DNA from: a virus
Direction: 5' to 3' (one strand)
Virus record (IMG/VR): IMGVR_UViG_3300035703_000272
Location: 1-34,039 of that record
Length of the DNA stretch: 34,039 nt
This document shows positions 29,664-34,039 of this stretch, piece by piece. Every line of letters starts with the position of its first letter. Within the stretch, counting starts at the first letter, position 1. The position numbers and the translations under genes were made by a program. The notes under the pieces were generated by a model, which worked only from the letters and a program-made list of their open reading frames with translations, made no database searches and was not told the DNA's origin.

Positions 29664-31691
29664 TCAACACGACCCACTTGACATGACTGTTCCATCATTA
29701 TCAATTTGTTTCCAATTACTACCATCACTCCAGTAGATTTCTTCACCGTTAAATACTTGATATGTACTTCCTACTAATTCAATAAATATAGTGCTGGCAC
29801 TAAATGTAGTATCATTACCGTATAAAGTTTTTGTACCAGGATATGCAGTGCATGCACCAGCGCCGCTAAATATACTAAAGTCAATGTTGTTGAATTGCGT
29901 TAATGCATCTATAACCTGCAACACTTGACCACTGCTATTTATTTCAACTACTTTCAGTCCATTGCTATACCAACCAGCTTGAGATAATGGCGTCGTACAA
30001 GTGTCACTTGTATATGCCATTGTTGCCGATGTAATTACTGGGTTGTTTAAATATATGTAATTAGCAGCTCCTGTATAGACTTCCTTAGTAGCTTCCGCTG
30101 CCGTTAGCCCAAATCCCATCAAATATTCAACACATTGGGCTAAGGTTGTTGTGGTTGTTGTGGTCGTGCTTGTAGTTGTAGTACTTGTAGTCGTAGTACT
30201 TGTAGTAGTTGTCGTAGTTGGCGAAGTTCCAGCACCTAACTGATACGCACGTACCGTGACCTTATCGCTCATAAAGTCATAGCTTAGCGACGATGGTCGA
30301 AAGATCTTATCTTGATAGCGTGTAGGCACGCTTTGATCAAATACGAACGGCTGATGAGGCTTGAGCTTTTCGGCACCGATCATCTCGAATTCGATCGTGT
30401 ATATGTTACGTTCGGTAAGCGTCACACCTAATGGTGGCGCGTATGCATTGGTAGCAGCACGCGTAATGTTTTGTACATAGCTATCTAAATAGTCAGTACG
30501 CATTGTTGTGTTGCCAAACGCTGCGCTATTAGATGCATATCCATAAGTTTCGCTAGTTTCTAAACCACCTATTAAAAGAAACGGTGTGTATTTAGAGTAA
30601 TCTATAACCAAAGATTGAGGCGCGTCTAGCCATGCATCGAATCTAACTGTTTGCGATGCTGATGGGAAAAACCTTGCATTAGCTGAATCAGCTGCTACGC
30701 CTGCATTGAACTTATAAGTTATTGAATTGATATAGCGACCGACACGCTGAAACTTTATATCAGATAGATCGTTATTCGTGATCGTTACTTGATTGTCTTT
30801 ATTTTGCCTATTGATATAAAAATTGATGTTAAATGCGCTGCCAAAGATAGCGCCTTCCATCGCTGCGAATTGCTTTACCTTATCAATAGCTAGATCATTG
30901 TCGAAGGCGCTTGTCTTGACCGGATCAAATTGAAAGTTAGGCACATATGTTCCAGGACCGTATTCAAGGATCTCAGCGCGTCTAGGAAACGCGCCGTAGT
31001 TAGCGTTGGTATATGTCGTGCCTGCCCATTGAATAGTTGTAAACTTACCTATATTACGCGCACTCTTATACACATTCTGATTGCCTGACCCTTGATTAAG
31101 TAAGGCAACGACATCATAAATAAAGTCGCCTGCTAGAACTGTTGTTGTATCGGTGTATGCTGCTACAAACGTAGGTGCTCCTGCTCCTGTTGTTGTATAG
31201 TCAAGCTGTTCAATAACATCGGCTGCGTATATTGATGCACGCTGCGCTCCCCATTGCGACACGGTATAGTTAGTGTATTGCGGACTCATAGCAATCGATA
31301 GATGACCGCTGCGCTCGTCATATTGAAGGTCGCTATACCTTATCTTAAACGGAAAACGATACGTTGTTCCAGGACTTACCCTTGAATGCAACACTAGATT
31401 TGCGTTGCTTACTGGTAGCTCATACCAATACTCTACATTGTAATTGCCTAGCTTATTTTCCAGTACCTGAAACATGCTTCCCATATTAGACAGCTTATCC
31501 ACCGCTTTGATCGTCATGCTGCCTGGTATAGCAGATACGTACGTGAGCTGATCTTCGCTAGTGACAAGGTCATACTCGTAATCAAGACTTGACATATCAA
31601 TAATGTCAAAGTTGGTATCGCTACCAGCAACGTCAATATCAAACGATATAACACCTGCCCTTGATTGTATGTTTGTCGCTATTAAACTCAC
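29664..31691 (-). CDS. Large tail-tip protein with Thr-rich linker and C-terminal domain
   Basis: A 675-residue beta-rich protein following the distal tail protein, the position of the tail-hub / tail-associated protein. Residues 1-485 form the structural part (VRAYQLGAGT ends it). A linker almost entirely of Thr with a few Ser follows at about 490-515, then a C-terminal domain of roughly 160 residues with several Cys (AQCVEYLMGFGLTAAEA; TSDTCTTPLSQAGWYSNG; FSGAGACTAYPG) that may bind a receptor. The GTG start overlaps the upstream stop as GTGA. Confidence 0.7.
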   Translation of the reverse strand: MSLIATNIQSRAGVISFDIDVAGSDTNFDIIDMSSLDYEYDLVTSEDQLTYVSAIPGSMTIKAVDKLSNMGSMFQVLENKLGNYNVEYWYELPVSNANLVLHSRVSPGTTYRFPFKIRYSDLQYDERSGHLSIAMSPQYTNYTVSQWGAQRASIYAADVIEQLDYTTTGAGAPTFVAAYTDTTTVLAGDFIYDVVALLNQGSGNQNVYKSARNIGKFTTIQWAGTTYTNANYGAFPRRAEILEYGPGTYVPNFQFDPVKTSAFDNDLAIDKVKQFAAMEGAIFGSAFNINFYINRQNKDNQVTITNNDLSDIKFQRVGRYINSITYKFNAGVAADSANARFFPSASQTVRFDAWLDAPQSLVIDYSKYTPFLLIGGLETSETYGYASNSAAFGNTTMRTDYLDSYVQNITRAATNAYAPPLGVTLTERNIYTIEFEMIGAEKLKPHQPFVFDQSVPTRYQDKIFRPSSLSYDFMSDKVTVRAYQLGAGTSPTTTTTTSTTTTSTTTTSTTTTTTTTLAQCVEYLMGFGLTAAEATKEVYTGAANYIYLNNPVITSATMAYTSDTCTTPLSQAGWYSNGLKVVEINSSGQVLQVIDALTQFNNIDFSIFSGAGACTAYPGTKTLYGNDTTFSASTIFIELVGSTYQVFNGEEIYWSDGSNWKQIDNDGTVMSSGSC
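30155..30232. repeat. Thr-codon repeat encoding the linker
   Basis: An imperfect trinucleotide tract (GTT/GTA/GTC/GTG on the plus strand, ACN codons on the minus) with TTGTAGTACT-like longer units. It encodes the Thr/Ser linker of the tail-tip protein and could vary in length. Confidence 0.75.
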
Positions 31692-32152
31692 GGTGTTTTG
31701 TAATAATCAGGAATTGCCGTCTTGATATCGCGTCCAGTAAGCGTCACAACGACGGGATTATTCACGATCGTGCTATCGATACGCGCTTCCCAATTGCTTG
31801 CCTCAAGCACAACATCTTGATACTCTGCGTTATCCTTGTCAGGATATAGGTGTATACGGATCTCGCTTGAATTGGTCAGGAACGATTTGTTGAGTACGTT
31901 AAACACATTTGTATTATCGCTTGTGAGCATACGATCCCAGCTAAGCGTTGCCTGAAATCGAAACCCGCCCATCTGCGAATGTAGCCTTCCCGATAGCGCT
32001 TGATCGTACGCCTGCCCTGTAAAAAAGTATGGCACCCAATTGCATGAACCGCTCGACAATTTAACGTTAACCGGAAAGCCGGACAGCGATGTTACGCTTG
32101 TACCATTATCAACCTTAACATCGATCTTGCACTCACGTATCTGACGGTTCAT
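31688..32152 (-). CDS. Distal tail protein-like
   Basis: A 154-residue protein encoded directly after the tape measure (ATG touches its TAA) and before the large tail-tip gene, as distal tail proteins are. It is beta-rich (IRECKIDVKVDNGTSVTSLS, FRFQATLSWDRMLTSDN, EIRIHLYPDKDNAEYQDVVL, VVTLTGRDI). It would form the hexameric ring joining the tail tube to the tip. Shorter than most Dit proteins, so it may be an N-terminal-domain-only form. Positional assignment. Confidence 0.6.
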   Translation of the reverse strand: MNRQIRECKIDVKVDNGTSVTSLSGFPVNVKLSSGSCNWVPYFFTGQAYDQALSGRLHSQMGGFRFQATLSWDRMLTSDNTNVFNVLNKSFLTNSSEIRIHLYPDKDNAEYQDVVLEASNWEARIDSTIVNNPVVVTLTGRDIKTAIPDYYKTP

Positions 32153-34039
32153 TTATGCGAATGTAAATTGTTGTGTTTTGATTTCTCGCTCACCCTCACG
32201 CACGGCAATAGCTAGACCCTTACGGTCAACCTTAGCGTTTACAGTTATGCCCATGTCACGCGATCCGGCAGCACCTGCCATGCCTGCACTTAGATTAGCG
32301 TTGCCCATCGTCATCGGTGCTCCTGGATTGAACGCATTGCCCACCATTGGCACGCGCCCTGCGCTTGCTGTTGGTGTTGGTATAGGCGCTCCAGTAGTGC
32401 TTGTACTACCAATATTAGTAGCAAGAATCTTTTTAACGTTAGCGTATCCAGCAGTTAGCACTGATGCCATAGCTGCGAACCTTGCAATAGTGCCCCCACG
32501 CGTTGTTGCTAACACGCTTACTGACGCTGCTAATGTATCGATAATAGCTTGCGCTACGGCTATCGCCTTGGTATCGCCAAACAAGTTACGGCCTACGGCT
32601 ACCGAATCGTTTGCTATCTGTAATAAATTAGCCAATTTATCATCACGATCTTTTTTATTAAGTGCCTGCATGGCAGCACTATACTCTTTATCGGCCTTAA
32701 GTTTAGCCATGTTAGCTGCTTCATGGCTTTCAATATTCTTTGATTCGTAGTATTGACGTAGTTCATATATCATTTGTTGATGCTGCGCCTCAAGTGCTTG
32801 ACGTGCAGTAAGTTGTCGATCGATCATAGACAGTTCAAACTCAAGCCTAGTCGCATCGGCAGTCTCTTCCTTCTTACGTTTGTCAGCGCGATACTTTTGC
32901 TCCGCCTTGTTAGCTGCTTCGCGCCTCTTTGCTTCGCTATCCAAGAAGTTGGCAAGCAGCGTCTGACTTAGCTCGTCCATTTCTAGGTTAACTCTTTGAA
33001 TCAATTCTAACTCTTGCTGTAGCGCCTCTTTTCTTTTTTGCGCTGCTTCTTGCGCTTTCTGCGCTGCCTCTTGAGCTTTTTGCGCTTGCTTCTCTGCTTC
33101 TTGAGCTATCTCCTGTTCTATGCGATATCTAATCTTATCAACACTACTTAGCTTATCTTGAAGCTCACCGCGTTTATTTATGGCTTCAGCTATCTTATTT
33201 TCAATAGCTAATTTATCCGCATCAGCTGCCGTATTTTTGCTTACTAAAGCTAATTGCTCCCGTAAATTTTTAATGTTTTGATCGTTTCTCGCTTGCTGCT
33301 CTTTATACTGTTTATTTAATAATTTATCCGCCCTATCAGCAGCAGCTAATCTTTCAGCATCCGATTTACTTTTATCTTTAGCTAGTCTTAACTCTTTTGC
33401 TATCTGTTCATTATACTCAGCTTGGGTAATGTTAAACTGACCTTGACTATCCTCAAAAGCATCGATTGCAGCGGTCAATTCGTACTGCGCCTTAATAGTT
33501 GCGCCTAGTGATCGTTGTGCTTGCTCTTGTCCTGTAACAAAATTATATATCGCATCGGTAACCCATCTAAATGCAGCGCCTACCGCTGATGTAATTTTTT
33601 CAACCTCTTCCATAATCGGGTTAAGTTTCATTAACCCGTTAATAAGTAGTCCAATAGCGGTTACTACTAATCCAATAGGATTAGCTAACAGCATACGGCC
33701 AAACGATGCAAAGGCATTACTTGCCCCACCTATAGGACCAGGCAACGCTTGAAAGGCATCACCTATACCACCTAATATCTTGGGATAGTTACCGACATTG
33801 CGTTGATGGTTGCCCATCGTTGCATCAAACTGCTTGAGCCTATCGTTATTTTGATTATACTGTTGCTGTAGCTTTTGCAGCTTGCCCGTAGTATCATCAA
33901 GTGGCAGCTGTCGCATCGCTATCGACAGCGCTTTGTTTTGCGCAACTAGTTCGTTGTAAGATTGACCCGATGCCTTCTGCGCATTCGTAAGCGCATTAAG
34001 ATCCTTCTGCTGGTTTTGATAATTCGTACGCGCTTGCTT
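32153..34039 (-). CDS. Tape measure protein, C-terminal part (runs off right edge)
   Basis: The last 628 or so codons of a tape measure protein; the 5' end lies beyond the window's right edge and is represented at 1236-1455. Composition is coiled coil with Ala/Gln/Lys-Glu repeats (AQKAQEAAQKAQEAAQKRKE), then a C-terminal region with hydrophobic helices (TLAASVSVLATTRGGTIARF) and a Gly/Pro/Ala-rich end (TASAGRVPMVGNAFNPGAP). Within the repeated part it differs from the left copy mainly in the coiled coil. Followed immediately by the distal tail gene. At about 1.5 angstrom per residue, 701 residues would fit a tail of roughly 100 nm. Confidence 0.9.
   Translation of the reverse strand, partial: KQARTNYQNQQKDLNALTNAQKASGQSYNELVAQNKALSIAMRQLPLDDTTGKLQKLQQQYNQNNDRLKQFDATMGNHQRNVGNYPKILGGIGDAFQALPGPIGGASNAFASFGRMLLANPIGLVVTAIGLLINGLMKLNPIMEEVEKITSAVGAAFRWVTDAIYNFVTGQEQAQRSLGATIKAQYELTAAIDAFEDSQGQFNITQAEYNEQIAKELRLAKDKSKSDAERLAAADRADKLLNKQYKEQQARNDQNIKNLREQLALVSKNTAADADKLAIENKIAEAINKRGELQDKLSSVDKIRYRIEQEIAQEAEKQAQKAQEAAQKAQEAAQKRKEALQQELELIQRVNLEMDELSQTLLANFLDSEAKRREAANKAEQKYRADKRKKEETADATRLEFELSMIDRQLTARQALEAQHQQMIYELRQYYESKNIESHEAANMAKLKADKEYSAAMQALNKKDRDDKLANLLQIANDSVAVGRNLFGDTKAIAVAQAIIDTLAASVSVLATTRGGTIARFAAMASVLTAGYANVKKILATNIGSTSTTGAPIPTPTASAGRVPMVGNAFNPGAPMTMGNANLSAGMAGAAGSRDMGITVNAKVDRKGLAIAVREGEREIKTQQFTFA
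32804..34039. repeat. Imperfect terminal direct repeat, right copy
   Basis: Right-hand copy of the 1236-base repeat described at 1-1236. The final ~95 bases are the same as 1142-1236; divergence is concentrated in about 32990-33465, encoding the variable coiled coil. Confidence 0.9.

Noticed and set aside
1-34039. Diversity-generating retroelement as the cause of tape-measure variation
   Set aside because: No reverse transcriptase gene or template repeat was seen, and changes are not restricted to adenine positions.
1-34039. Linear genome with two separate tape-measure genes
   Set aside because: It would place tail-tip genes before head genes at one end and leave the second tape measure without a distal tail gene. 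A circular map restores the normal order. Not fully excluded.
1-34039. Integrase, attachment site or tRNA genes
   Set aside because: Looked for in all gaps and unknown proteins; no tyrosine or serine recombinase motif and no cloverleaf were seen.

Overview
The window reads as an essentially complete genome of a small tailed phage with a long non-contractile tail (siphovirus type), opened inside its tape-measure gene. Every convincing gene lies on the minus strand, so transcription runs from high to low coordinates. Bases 1-1236 and 32804-34039 are two non-identical copies of the same part of the tape-measure gene, in frame and with no net length difference. Read as a circular or circularly permuted molecule, the unit is about 32.8 kb. 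No integrase, excisionase or CI-like repressor was found, so a virulent lifestyle is likely but not proven. Host evidence is thin. The fibre, glycine-rich and 'KNYAGIGYTYD' proteins resemble families I associate with phages from water samples. Several starts have clear Shine-Dalgarno sequences and others have none. A Bacteroidota host is possible but only a guess.

Layout in the direction of transcription: (1) Early region, 19.7 to 15.0 kb: a promoter near 19.75 kb, small unknown genes including a 44-residue ribbon-helix-helix-like protein, an Erf-type annealing protein, a lysis block (26-residue membrane peptide, GH73 glucosaminidase with signal peptide, overlapping two-helix holin-like protein) and a VRR-NUC nuclease. 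(2) 15.0 to 12.8 kb: an HNH endonuclease directly behind an intrinsic terminator, a replication-initiator-like protein, an unknown gene and the small terminase subunit. (3) 12.9 to 10.2 kb: a sugar cassette inserted between the two terminase genes (GT2-type transferase, SDR epimerase, FkbM-type methyltransferase, DxD transferase). (4) 10.1 to 4.2 kb: small spike-base-like protein, large terminase, portal, multidomain prohead protease, HK97-fold capsid and a small structural protein, ending at a UUCG-loop terminator. (5) 4.2 to 1.45 kb: connector, neck and tail-completion proteins, tail tube, and G/GT chaperones made by a -1 frameshift. (6) Tape measure across the window ends, then from 32.15 kb down: distal tail protein and a large tail-tip protein with a threonine-rich linker. 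(7) 29.6 to 26.35 kb: four more glycosyltransferase-like genes. (8) 26.4 to 20.0 kb: small membrane protein, microprotein, baseplate-like protein, a 971-residue repeat fibre, small tail proteins, glycine-rich adhesin-like protein, YkuD-like L,D-transpeptidase-fold protein and a holin/XhlA-like protein, closed by two terminators around a possible small RNA.

The most notable signals are the divergent tape-measure alleles at the window ends; a U UUU UUA frameshift site; hairpins repeatedly placed just before start codons where expression should step down; two terminator-bounded intergenic RNAs sharing a complementary 9-mer; a fibre whose repeats keep their peptide but scramble their codons; and eight sugar-related genes in two cassettes inside a 33-kb genome.
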